64,000 nt of DNA, taken from Psococerastis gibbosa. Lineage: Eukaryota > Arthropoda > Insecta > Psocodea > Psocidae. Positions 1 through 9,800 of this stretch are shown in pieces. The translations under genes were made by a program, and so were the position numbers. Location: contig OZ020490.1 of the NCBI GenBank assembly GCA_963971405.1, forward strand, positions 33,319,464 through 33,383,463. The letters run 5' to 3'. The notes beneath the pieces were generated by a model. That model made no database searches. It worked only from the letters and a program-made list of their open reading frames with translations, and was not told where the DNA came from. How positions within the stretch are numbered: the stretch's first letter is position 1; each line of letters opens with the position of its first letter.

Positions 1-324
1 ACCGAAAAAATCAGCTTAGCCATTGTAAGATATTGCCAGTGTAATAGTCATAGCTTTTCGCGGGCTTTGTATACCAGTCATAATGTATGAGGTATGTTTT
101 GTTGTGACGAATAATTTTAAAAATTATGCTAAAATTTATCACAAAAGCACGAACTAAATCTCGATGCATGCACCTTAGTATTTTTCTTATGTAACGTATG
201 ACGTACACATGTAGGCTAATGCAGATTGCTGTGGATAGCATTTAAGTTTCTTGCTTGGGGGTAACAAATAAGGTTTGAGTCCTTTCTTCCGGGAAAATCT
301 ATGAACGTAAGAAAACTGATATCT

Positions 325-450
325 TCTTATTTAAATGCCTCTTCTAGCGAAGTTTGGCGATCATCATAGCAATTTGTATCTTGGAAGACTTGCTATCTTA
401 CTTTTAGCTATTATTAGCTTGGTATCGGACCACTGTTAGTGGTTAAGTTG
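325..450 (+). repeat. Repeat I, unoccupied copy
   Basis: An interspersed repeat starting near AAATGCCTCTTCTAGCGAAG and ending near the GGTATCGGACCACTGTTAG stretch. Related copies lie near 2220-2745 (interrupted by a MITE), 5170-5330, 26340-26430 and 28665-28835. A reversed fragment is near 47320-47400. Class unknown. Confidence 0.5.
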
Positions 451-529
451 GCCTATGTAATGTTGATGAATGAACATACCGGGTCAAAACCCACCTAAAA
501 GTTGAGAACAATTTCATTTTAGCAATAAT

Positions 530-1498
530 AGTTGAAAAATTTTCAATAACAAAATTTTTTTGTGATGTGGCGAGAGGAATCGCGTAATACGCGGATTTAC
601 GCCAATGAGTGATAACGCTATCGTAACTTGGGATAGGCGTACGGAAAATAGCTGCCGGCTACTCCTGGCAGAAAGCACTGTTCAAGATATTGCCTGAAAA
701 CATGAAAAAAACCAGAGAAATCGTAGCTAAACCTACGGAAGGAAGTATTCAGAGAGTGACGCAAGGGGAAGAAAGGGCCCTTGGACGAGTGGCCTGATGC
801 AATAGAACGGATACTGGTGATTCTATTAATCATAAATGGAACCAGCTCACTGGCAAAAAATACTGCAAAGATACTTGTCGCCAAACTTTGAAGAACATGG
901 GTTTCAATTTTACGCTGCTAAGAAGGAATCGGCACTGACTTTTCGTCAAATGAAAAGAAGACGAGCTTGTGGAAACCCATGTTCAAATCTCGATTTATCC
1001 GACCAGACAACCCTGCGCCAGTTATCTTCAGACCAAATTTTGAACTGATTTCCACAAGCGCGTCTTCTTTTCATTTGAAGCAAATTCAGTGCCTGTTTGT
1101 TCTTAGCTGCTTAAGATTGATACCCCATTTTCTTCAAAGTTTGGCGACAAGTATCTTTGCAGTATTTTTTACCAGTAAGCGGGCTCTATTTATGATTAAT
1201 AGAATCACTAGTATCCGTTCTATTGCATCAGGCCACTCGTTCAAGGGCCCTTTCTTCCCCTTTTTAATTGCGTCACTGTCTGAACTCTGAATACTTCCTT
1301 CCATAGGTACGATTTCTCTGGTTTTTTCGTGTTTTCAGGCAATATCTTGAACAGTGCTTTCTGCCAGGAGTAGCCGGCAGCTATTTTCCGTACGCCTATC
1401 CCAAGTTACGATAGCGTTATCACTCATTGGCGTAAATCCACGGATAACGCGATTCCTCTCGCCACATCACAAAAGAAATTTGTTATTGAAAATTTTGC
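530..1498. repeat. Near-perfect 970-bp palindrome (fold-back element)
   Basis: The left arm (about 530-978) is the reverse complement of the right arm (about 1050-1498) with scattered mismatches; the loop is only about 70 bp. Matching landmarks are TTGTGATGTGGCGAGAGG at the outer left with its complement at the outer right, AAGGGCCC on both arms, and AAATGAAAAGAAGACG near the loop. No coding potential beyond short chance ORFs. It resembles a fold-back transposon or a very long non-autonomous hairpin element. Confidence 0.85.
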
Positions 1499-1867
1499 TA
1501 CCTGATCGGCGATAGAGCTATTGCCTATGCCTCGTGTTTCCATCTGCTGAGGAGGACGGGGCAGTCCCGTTCCCCCTGTCTCCGATTTATCCTCATCCTG
1601 ATGCTCATGCGTATCCTCAATGAAAGGGGGGAATTTCCCCCACTTGTGACACTCATACCCCCCACTTATTGGGCACTAGGTACGTGAAAAGGCTGAAAAA
1701 TGCAAAAGAGCCAACCGCACAAACCCAATAAACACACCGCACACCGGTTTTCGCTTGCTCAACAAGCAATGGATTAAGTGTTATCGCTATAGCGCGTCCC
1801 GACACAAACTATAAAATAATTGTAATAATTAATTCAATTTAACGAAATTAAAGGATATATAAAAATT

Positions 1868-1939
1868 GGGCTTGGCGGGGCTCGAACCCACGATCTACGC
1901 CTAACTGGGGCGTCGTCTTAACCACTCAACCACAAGCCC
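1868..1939 (-). repeat. tRNA-like head of SINE family K
   Basis: On the minus strand 72 nt fold as a cloverleaf: a perfect 7-bp acceptor stem (GGGCTTG with CAAGCCC), an ACGCC/GGCGT anticodon stem, and a GTGGG/CCCGC T stem around TTCGAGC. Pol III A box (TGGTTGAGTGG) and B box (GGTTCGAGCC) are present. The anticodon loop lacks the universal U33, and related heads elsewhere (31138-31209, 37128-37208, 37424-37500, 38338-38395, 62030-62145) vary in that loop. The body continues to about 1750. Confidence 0.6.
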
Positions 1940-2292
1940 GCACAAGATCCAGTTGACACCTATAATATGCTCGTATTGACAAGATTCGTAATGTTAGACA
2001 GGTTAGTACAGCGACAATACTAACTGACCGAACAAGTCTGTGAGCTAACTTTTAAAGCCATAGGCCTACTAAAAGGCTATGCTTTTTAACAATTATATTG
2101 CAGTATTATATGGAGCATATATAATATAATGTAATAATAATAATATAATGAATTAAATTAAAAATTAAATTTACATTAAATTAAAAATTAAATTAATTAA
2201 TTAAAAAATTATTATACAACTAATATCTTATTTAAAGGCCTCTCCTATAGCGAAGATTGGCGATCATCCCAGCAATTTGGAACTTTGAAGGC

Positions 2293-2673
2293 TTAAAAAT
2301 GTACAGCCCGTAGGAAATGGGCAGCCCGAAATTTAATACTTTTTATTTTTTATTTAAATAACTAGGCATGTTATTAAAGATTGTAGAAGACTACTTCATG
2401 CATCATATTATAAGATATTTTTAATTTTAGAAATTGCAGTTTTTTCATAAACATGCAAATATTTTATAAACAATAACTTTTCATGTATTAGGTATAGATT
2501 TTATAAAGAAACTACAATTTCGAAAACTAAAAAAACCTTTTTATATTATGCATGAAGTTGTCTTCTACAACTTTGATGAGCCAAATCTTTAATAACATAC
2601 TTAGTTTATTAAATAAAAAATAAAAAGTATTAAATTTCGGGTAGCCACTTTCCTACGGGCTGTACACTCTTAA
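2293..2673. mobile_element. TTAA-flanked MITE, copy 1, nested in repeat I
   Basis: A 381-bp palindromic element with ends of the form ..TGTACAGCCCGTAGGAAA and complement, bounded on both sides by TTAA. It interrupts repeat I, whose uninterrupted relative is at 325-450. TTAA target duplication suggests piggyBac-type mobilisation. No transposase is encoded. Confidence 0.75.
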
Positions 2674-2983
2674 TTGTTAGCTTACTTTCCGCTATTATTA
2701 TTAGCTTGGTATTGGACCACTTTTAGCGGTTATGATGGCCTACTATATATTCGACTGTAGCTAACATCTATGGCAGAATTAGGTGAAATTGCTATTAATA
2801 AACATCGCTCAATCAATATGCTAGTACTACAACAGTAATAAAATAATTGACAGTCACCCTTTAGACGTACTGTATGGTGTCGGACACAACCGTAATACGA
2901 CAAATATACTGATGTGTTAATTAAATTATTAATTATTATTTTTTATTTATTTTTATTAATTATTACTAAGTGACTCCTGGTCA

Positions 2984-3030
2984 AGGGCGGATCCAGTGGA
3001 AAATTTAGGGGGGGGGGGGTCACAAGTTTA
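2984..3030. repeat. F-type G-tract element fragment
   Basis: GGGCGGATCCAGTGGAAAAT followed by a run of about 12 G and TCACAAG. The same start occurs at 52822 in a fuller copy. Only the left end is recognised here. Confidence 0.4.
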
Positions 3031-3226
3031 AAGGGTGAAATGCTCATCTACATTTTCATACATACTGTAGTATGTATGGTGGACTTTAACCCTTATATAA
3101 AATTACTCTAGGTCAGTAAAACACAACCTATGATGCTCCTGCAATTATGTGTCGACATTCTGCCTTCGTGCTCTTGTTTACAATATATGCATAATTTATT
3201 AATTATATAGCGGGACAAAGAATTGT

Positions 3227-3234
3227 TTATAAAG
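3227..3234 (+). promoter_or_regulatory. TATA-box-like site before the possible secreted-protein gene
   Basis: TTATAAAG is followed about 20-25 bp later by an ACAGTAG stretch that could act as an initiator. The spacing is right for an arthropod core promoter, but the downstream gene is itself uncertain. Confidence 0.25.
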
Positions 3235-3293
3235 ACAACTCAAAGGCGTACAGTAGAAGGTTCCAATTTAATTATTTCCACACAGTCCTCAAA

Positions 3294-4557
3294 ATGACCA
3301 AAATGGTGGTCACCCTCCTGTCGTTGTGCTTTGTGCAGGTAATTCTTTTGAAGCAATAGCGAACTTAACTTTTAACTTTATTTCCGTATTGGAAGGTTGA
3401 AGCCCCCCCCCCCCCGAAATATAAAAAATAAGAAAAAAAAGATTATTATTATAAATGACTTTAATTTGGGCTAACTCAATTTGGGGTTTTATTATCCAAA
3501 AACTACGAAATAACGGCTAAAAAATTATTTATCAAAAACGGCCCCAACGATTTCTTTTAAATTCACATATATTGTAGTTCTTATAATTTTTAACAAAATA
3601 CGGTGGGTCACGTGCCCCTTGATAGTTTGCCTCTGGGGGTAAAAAAATAAATAACTCAATTTTAATTAAAAATGACTAAAAAATAATGTTTCTGCGGAAC
3701 CTTTCTATCGATGATTTCTACCTTCAAGTATGTTTTAGGTGTTCAATAGAGTAATAACACCAAACCGGTTGCTTTCCCAAAAATGTATTTGGTTCTGTGC
3801 AACAAATTATTTTTTGTAGAAATTATGGAAAATTCAAGCTCAAATGGATTGCGTACCCTGCCATTGTTACTACTGTTACTATGTATTGGTCTGTGCGTTC
3901 CAGAATATGCAATTGAGTTTTACGGGGTTTTTAATATATTGGGGTGGATCCCCTCCCCCCCCCCCCCGCCCCGCCGGGTTCCAAAATTTAACCATAGGGA
4001 AATTATTTAATATGAAATTACACATTATGTCTATCTACTAATTTATAAAATTGGAAAGCATGTTCGAGTAAACTCGGACCGGTTCTTCGTATTGTCTCCG
4101 TATGAATTTTTGGCCATTGGCAAACTGATATACGTTCTCAATGTCAACCTACATCGGCTACAAGCGATAACGAACAGACTTTGAAAAGAAAGCTTACCAT
4201 TGGCGCAATGAAATAGGCGAAAGCATGGCTTAACCAAGTACAGATGCGACTCGTGTGCAGCCCCTTACATCTCGGCGTCATTGAAACAGGCCCAAAAATC
4301 TTACAGTCACTTCTGTATTTTTTCAGGTGGCTTTAGCGAACTTCTAGCCCATGAATCCTACTTGCGCATATGCATTGTATGATCCCGATGGGTTCAAAGA
4401 CTGGGAGAAGGCTGTTCAATCTACGACTGAAAAACCAGCCCTGTCGTACTACGACGCGTGGACGGCAGCTGCCAGGAATGCCCCGCCTCACAAAGCTGAC
4501 GAGCCTCTACTCGTCCAGCCCGTGCCTCAACAAACCACTGAAATTCCACTTGTTTAA
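3294..4557 (+). CDS. Possible small secreted-protein gene, two exons, with a problem stop codon
   Basis: Exon 1 (3294-3338) encodes MTKMVVTLLSLCFVQ, a signal-peptide-like start, and ends in CAG|gtaatt. The best acceptor (tttttcag, ending 4326) would continue VALANF and then meet TAG; VALA is a typical cleavage site. After that TAG the frame stays open to 4557 (PMNPTCAYALYDPDGF and on). Using the weaker acceptor cttctag (exon 2 at 4348) removes the stop and gives 84 residues, with a proline/glutamine-rich end. A TATAAAG lies about 60 bp before the ATG. The protein is not recognised and has no cysteine pattern or known domain I can name. It may be a real small secreted protein, a recent pseudogene, or chance. 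Confidence 0.35.
3460..4086 (+). mobile_element. A element (Helentron/DINE-1-like), truncated
   Basis: Contains the inner and 3' parts of family A: the GGCTAACTCAATTTGGGG block, GCCCCTTGATAGTTTGC, the C-tract, and the terminal CGAGTAAACTCG hairpin followed by GACCGGTTCTT. The 5' end and the microsatellite core are missing. It lies in the intron of the possible secreted-protein gene. Confidence 0.6.
4087..4260 (+). repeat. Repeat H, right part
   Basis: Matches the repeat seen in full at 19135-19350 and 39610-39830 from the TTTTTGGCCATTGGCAAACT stretch to the CAGATGCGACTCGTGTG end. The A element immediately to the left occupies the same place in H as in the 6655-7590 compound. Confidence 0.5.
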
Positions 4558-4694
4558 GCCCTTGGCTTAAGGTTTTTTCATTCTTCAATACACATAACTG
4601 ATCACTTATGCCGATTAAAAGTAATTAGGCTATAACTCTTTTACCAGCCATCAGTGGTTTCAAATAGGTTACTTCTCCAAGCTAGTTTCTATCT

Positions 4695-5150
4695 TACTTA
4701 CTTACTTACTTTAACCAACGCCCGAACGTGGTAGTTCAACCATACGTCGCCGAGCTTCCCAATAGCGGTTCACCAAGTCATCGTGCGGGTAGGTGAGAGC
4801 CGTGCAGTCCCTCAGGTGGTCTTCGTCCATTCTTCCACCGTGACATAGTGGACATGTGTCATCGGCGGCAAGGCCAATGCGGTGTAGGTGGGCCTGAAGG
4901 TAGTCATGGCCGGTATTGAGGCGGAATCTAGCAACAGCTTCAGCTCTCTCAAGGATCCTACAGATGGGTCCCACTGTAGCAAGATTCTCCCACTTTTTGC
5001 CAGTGCTTAGGGTCTTGAGGGTGTTCTTCGTGGCATTGCAGATTGCTGCATTTATTTGGCTCTTGGCTCGGTTCAGGGTTAGTGGCACGTTTGGTTGGTC
5101 CATTTCCGCTCCTTCCTTGGCTTTCGCTTTCGTTTCTATCTTTGAATAAA
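4695..5150 (-). mobile_element. LINE 3' fragment (C-terminus of ORF2)
   Basis: The minus-strand frame 5103-4711 encodes ATVGPICRILERAEAVARFR, then CPLCHGG and EDHLRDC. This cysteine/histidine pattern (C-x2-C..H-x4-C) is typical of the C-terminus of non-LTR retrotransposon polyproteins. It is 5' truncated near 5150 and ends in a (TAAG)n-type tail at 4695-4710. Confidence 0.65.
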
Positions 5151-5507
5151 TAAATTGTAGAAAGCTCCTTCTTCCTCTTCAAATGCCTCTTTTATTGAAG
5201 AATGGCGATCATCAAGGCAACAGTAGTCATGATGACTATTCTAGGGAATTGCAGTGGATTCCCGTTGCAGATTCTGCATCCTTACGCCGTTGACTCCTCA
5301 TCATTGAGTTCTTCCGCCTTCGGGGCCAGTTTCTCAAGAAAAGGAGTGCCTTGCAACTGCATTTTTCGCTTATCTTAGCTCAAACAAGGTCCCCTATCTG
5401 TTCAGTCGCCATTACGAGCTTCCATCTTCATCACGAGAAGTTACAGCTTAAGAATTTTACCTCCGGCACCATAAAATTACTAAGAAGCTAATCGACTTTG
5501 ATGTGAA

Positions 5508-5690
5508 TGCCTGGACATGTAGAGTAGTGGTACAGACTCCGACTTTCACCCGAAAGGTTGTTGGTTTGAGTCCCACACGCTACATTTTCTGGCCATACTT
5601 CGGAGGGCATGTAAAGCGGTCCCGGGCCTTCCTAGTTGAGTGTAAGACAGGACTTATAGGCTTAGTAATTGAACAAAAAGTCAATAGGCC
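5508..5690 (+). mobile_element. SINE B (tRNA-Glu-like head)
   Basis: The head ACATGTAGAGTAGTGG (A box) to GGTTTGAGTCCCACA (B box) encloses CTTTCACCCGAAAG, an anticodon arm like tRNA-Glu (UUC). The body has the CTGGCCAT..GGAGGGCATGTAAAG and GAGTGTAAGACAGG blocks shared by all B copies. Forms an inverted pair with 6300-6530. Confidence 0.65.
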
Positions 5691-5812
5691 TATTTATTTA
5701 TATAGAAGAAAATGACTCAAAAATTTAGTAAAGACGTGAAATTCTACTGAAATCTCGAAATTGGAAAGTTTTCCTTATACAATACAATCGCATGAATAAG
5801 GAAAGCACTAAG

Positions 5813-5837
5813 CAATTCTTTTTGAAAGTTCTAAATT
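5813..5837 (+). promoter_or_regulatory. Conserved upstream block of OR1
   Basis: A 25-bp stretch beginning CAATTCTTTTTGAAAG matches 55775-55799 upstream of OR4 at 23 of 25 positions. It lies 247 bp before the OR1 start codon. In OR4 it lies 460 bp before the start, or about 225 bp once an inserted SINE is subtracted. That makes a core promoter or olfactory-neuron enhancer site plausible; the factor is unknown. Confidence 0.45.
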
Positions 5838-6059
5838 GCATATGGTAGCAGCATCATGTTATTCTACTAGTACGTAAACAAGACTGTACTTAAGCCACAC
5901 ATTTCCTATAATTTATATTTTCTTTTCTGACTCACTGATAGGGGAAACTTTATGCCAGCTTATATATTATAGCCTATCTTTACAAAAAAAAACTGTACGG
6001 TACTTCTGTTCTATTATCCTAACTAGCTGGTTGACATTGTTTGAAATTTCTACGCTACG

Positions 6060-6830
6060 ATGAGTAACATTGGAAAGAAAAAAATTACGGTCAGTTGAGA
6101 TTTATAAATATAATAAACTGTTCGTAGCCTATATTTTGTTTAAATTTATAAATTTGTAAGTTATGTAAGTTATGTACACAAAACCTCAGTGGAATCACAC
6201 AACAAAATACACAATTTTGAGCGGAATATCAATAGGTATTTATAGTTCTAAAAAATTCAGGACTAAGTCTGATGATGGGAGTAGCACTACCCCCGACAAT
6301 CTCTAAATAAATAAAATAAAATAAATAAGGACCTTCTTTTATTCAATTAATAAGCCAACCTAGCGGAGTTAGGGCTATAAAGCCCTCTCTTAGACTCAAC
6401 TAGGAAGGCCTGGGATCGCCTGCTTTACATGCCCTCCAAAACATGGCCTGAAAATGTAGGAAGTCTAGGACTCGAACCAACAACCTTTCGAGGGAAAGTC
6501 AGAGTCCGTACCACTACTCTATATGTCTTGCCTCATTCGACTATTAACACAACGGGCAATTTATGTCCAACTAATCCTTTGTTAAATAGAGCTATACATA
6601 AATTGTTAGTCAGTTATTATTTTAAGTACTATTTATGGACATACTTATATAATGGCCATTAGGTTCCTTGTCAAATGCCAACGACCCCATGGATTTTGGA
6701 CATTATTCCTTTCCAATTTAAACGTAGTATAAGGAAAGCTTTGAGACGGTCGAAATTTTCGATTCCAAGATATCAACGGATTTACACGTTTTAAGGTCCC
6801 AGGAACCCAAAAAAAGTGGTTTTTACGAAA

Positions 6831-6873
<43 letters not shown>

Positions 6874-9800
6874 TCGTCGATTTCCGGGCAAACTACTCGG
6901 TCGATTTTGATGAACTTCGGCATGTAGGTTCACAAAAATCATACCTCGGGAACATTTTTTTTTTTTGGCTAACTCAATTTGGGGGGTTTCCCAAAAACGG
7001 CTCCAACAATTTCTTTGAAATTCACATATATTGTAGTTGTTGTTAATGTTTATAAAATGCGGGGGGTCCCTTGCCCCTTGATAGTTTGCTTCTGGGGGTA
7101 AAAAAAATAAAAATGACTAAATTTTAATGAAAAATGACTAAAAAATAATTTTTCTGCGATACCTTTCTATCGATGATTTCTACCTTCAAGTATGTTTTAG
7201 GTGTTAAATTGAGTAACGAAACCGGACAGGTTGCTTTCCCAAAAAAGTATTTGTTTTTGTACAAAAAAATGTTTTTTTGAAAAAATGATAGAAAATTCAA
7301 GCTCAAATGCATTGCGTGGCCTGCCAGTATTGCTGTGGGGTAATGTGTTGGTCTGACCTATCTAGAATTTACCTCACCACCAGTGACGAGTGACGTCAGG
7401 TGGACAACCCCCCCCCCCCCTCCCCGAGATATCGGAAATTTAACCATAGGAAAATTATTTACCATGAAATTACTCATTTTCTCTATCTACTAATTTTGAT
7501 AAATTGGAAAGCATGTTCGAGAAAACTCGGACCGGTTCTTTGTATTGTTTTCATATGAACTTTTGGCCATAGTACAATGTTTTAGTTTTTTAGGGTTAAC
7601 ATGAAAACAAGACTTCATGGTCTTAATGTTCGGCTTTTGTTTATTTGCAATAAAGTCATTTTTCATTTCATTAATTTCATTACTCATTTCCATTTTTAGA
7701 AAACATTTCAAGAACAGTATAAAAAAACGTATCTGACTTTCATAGTATTGAACGCCTATATACCATGTTTGGACCTTTTCATGTCGAAATTCGCCAAGAA
7801 AGTCTTGTTCGTCACTGCAGCAATGCCAGTGATTTTCATTTCATTCAGTATTTTGCATACTTTCTACTACTTGATCTTTCTAAGAGATGAGAACTTGCCT
7901 CTAGGAAGTTTATTCTACGTCATATTACGTCAAATTGTAACTATGTATACAACTTCAAAATATTTGTTGACCACGTTTCGAACTAAAAGATACGAAAAAT
8001 TATTTCGCACCTGGAATGATGTTTTTCATTTTGATGAAGACGCCGAGAGAAAGCAGGTTCGTATGGGATTTAATGTTCATTTAATAATATAATTGATACA
8101 ATTTGTCAATACAAAATAGAACACAGTAAGAGCAGGTACGTATGAACCCGCGCACAAGTCTCCCTTTTGAATCAATTAATTCGTTAAACTGAGTAACGAC
8201 ACGTCTAAGATCGCAGGACGTGTAGGGACTCACATTAATACAAGCATGCTACCTCCTCGCCATCGAAGCCGATAATCTTCATCCAATGATAGGTTAAGTC
8301 TAGTTCATGGCTAATATTTATGCTTTCCTACAAGGCCGTATCCAGGTTTTTATTTCGGGAGGGGGGGGGGTGTCAAATTTTTTTAAACATAATTTATTAA
8401 TGAATGCATTTTTCAAACGATACAGGTTTACACAAAAAAAAATATTTTTGGGGGGGGGGTCCGGATCCCTTGGACCCCTCCCCCCTGGGCACGGCCATGC
8501 TTTCACACCTGAATCTTATTAGTTATAATTGTAAGTAACCACGCAAATCGCAATAAAAAAAATTTTGTTGTTGTGTAAAATAAATGATAGCGTTACTATG
8601 CATCTCATTCCATAAGTTAAATATTGGAGCCATTTTGATGATGCGCAACACCAATCAAAGTGAGTTTTCCTGTAAGAAAGTTGTTCACTGTTTAAAATTT
8701 CTTAAAAAACAGACCATAACAATTCGGATAAGTCTACTATTTGGTGTAAGTTTCCCGAAATAATTTTGAATGCAGGCTTTTTATATTAAGTTCGTTTGTT
8801 AATGTTATAAGACCAAGACTAACTTATTTGATCTACCATGCGTAATATTTTTAAAGTAGACATTGTCAGTAGGCTACAACCCATGGTATTAGTAACACAA
8901 TTAAAAATGTTTCAGGAGATTATCGAAATTAGAATGAAGAAATCATACAATTACATTATTTACTACTTCATGATGTCTGGAGTTGTACTACAGGCGTTTA
9001 TAATTCGATTCTTTTTACAACTCAACGATCCTTGGACAGAATTAAATTGGATTCCCCATAAGCTCGACGATCCAAATCATTTTTTGTACGGAATGCTTCA
9101 TAATGTGATTTATTTATTGTGCACTTTTGGGTGAGTATCATAAGCTTACAGCCGGAATGTTATATTCTTGAGGCAGATGCGACGGCAGCGGGTCTGTAGC
9201 AGATTTTCTGCGGCAAGGGGACACACCTAGCTAAAATCTTCCGCAGATGAATCTGCCTTTGTGGCATGTGTACCAAACCATTTGCCTCAATTAATCTCGA
9301 CAGATCTGCTGCGTATATGTTGCTGTAGAATCTGCTATTGTTCACCGGACCTTAGGCAAACGCCTAATTGCGGCGTTAACGCCATCTGGTGCTGCGTTTG
9401 CCAATAGAGCTCTAAGGCCCGCTACACACGGACGATTTTGCCTGCCGCGATTTGCCGACGTTCTTTTCATTGTACTTATAATAAATAAATGAATAAATAA
9501 ATATACATTTGAAATATGTATTTATTTATTTAACAGAAATATATCTGTTAAATTATGCAATACAAGTAATCAACAAGTAATTGACAAGAAAGTATAAAGT
9601 AAAATCGACAAAATATCGTCAAAATCAGTTAGTTCTGTCATTGTTAATGTCCTAGTGCCGCAGTGACAGTGTAGAAAGATTTCTCCAAGAGATGGTTTCT
9701 ATGCAATTTAGAGAAGTTAGTAGCATTTCTCGCCACTCTCAGTTCAATCGGGAGTTATCAAAGGTAGGCGAAGTCTTGCAGTATAAGATCCAGTCGCTCA

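Noticed and set aside
618-1290. Several 70-107 aa ORFs in the long palindrome
   Set aside because: Mirror-image frames of the same inverted repeat on both arms, without codon bias or motifs.
1868-1939. A functional tRNA gene on the minus strand
   Set aside because: The cloverleaf is good, but the anticodon loop lacks U33, the loop varies among at least five related copies, and it continues into a shared body: a tRNA-derived SINE.
6429-6662. ORFs with apparent sequence similarity to each other (6429, 12300 and 46950 regions)
   Set aside because: They are translations of SINE B copies, which are non-coding Pol III repeats.
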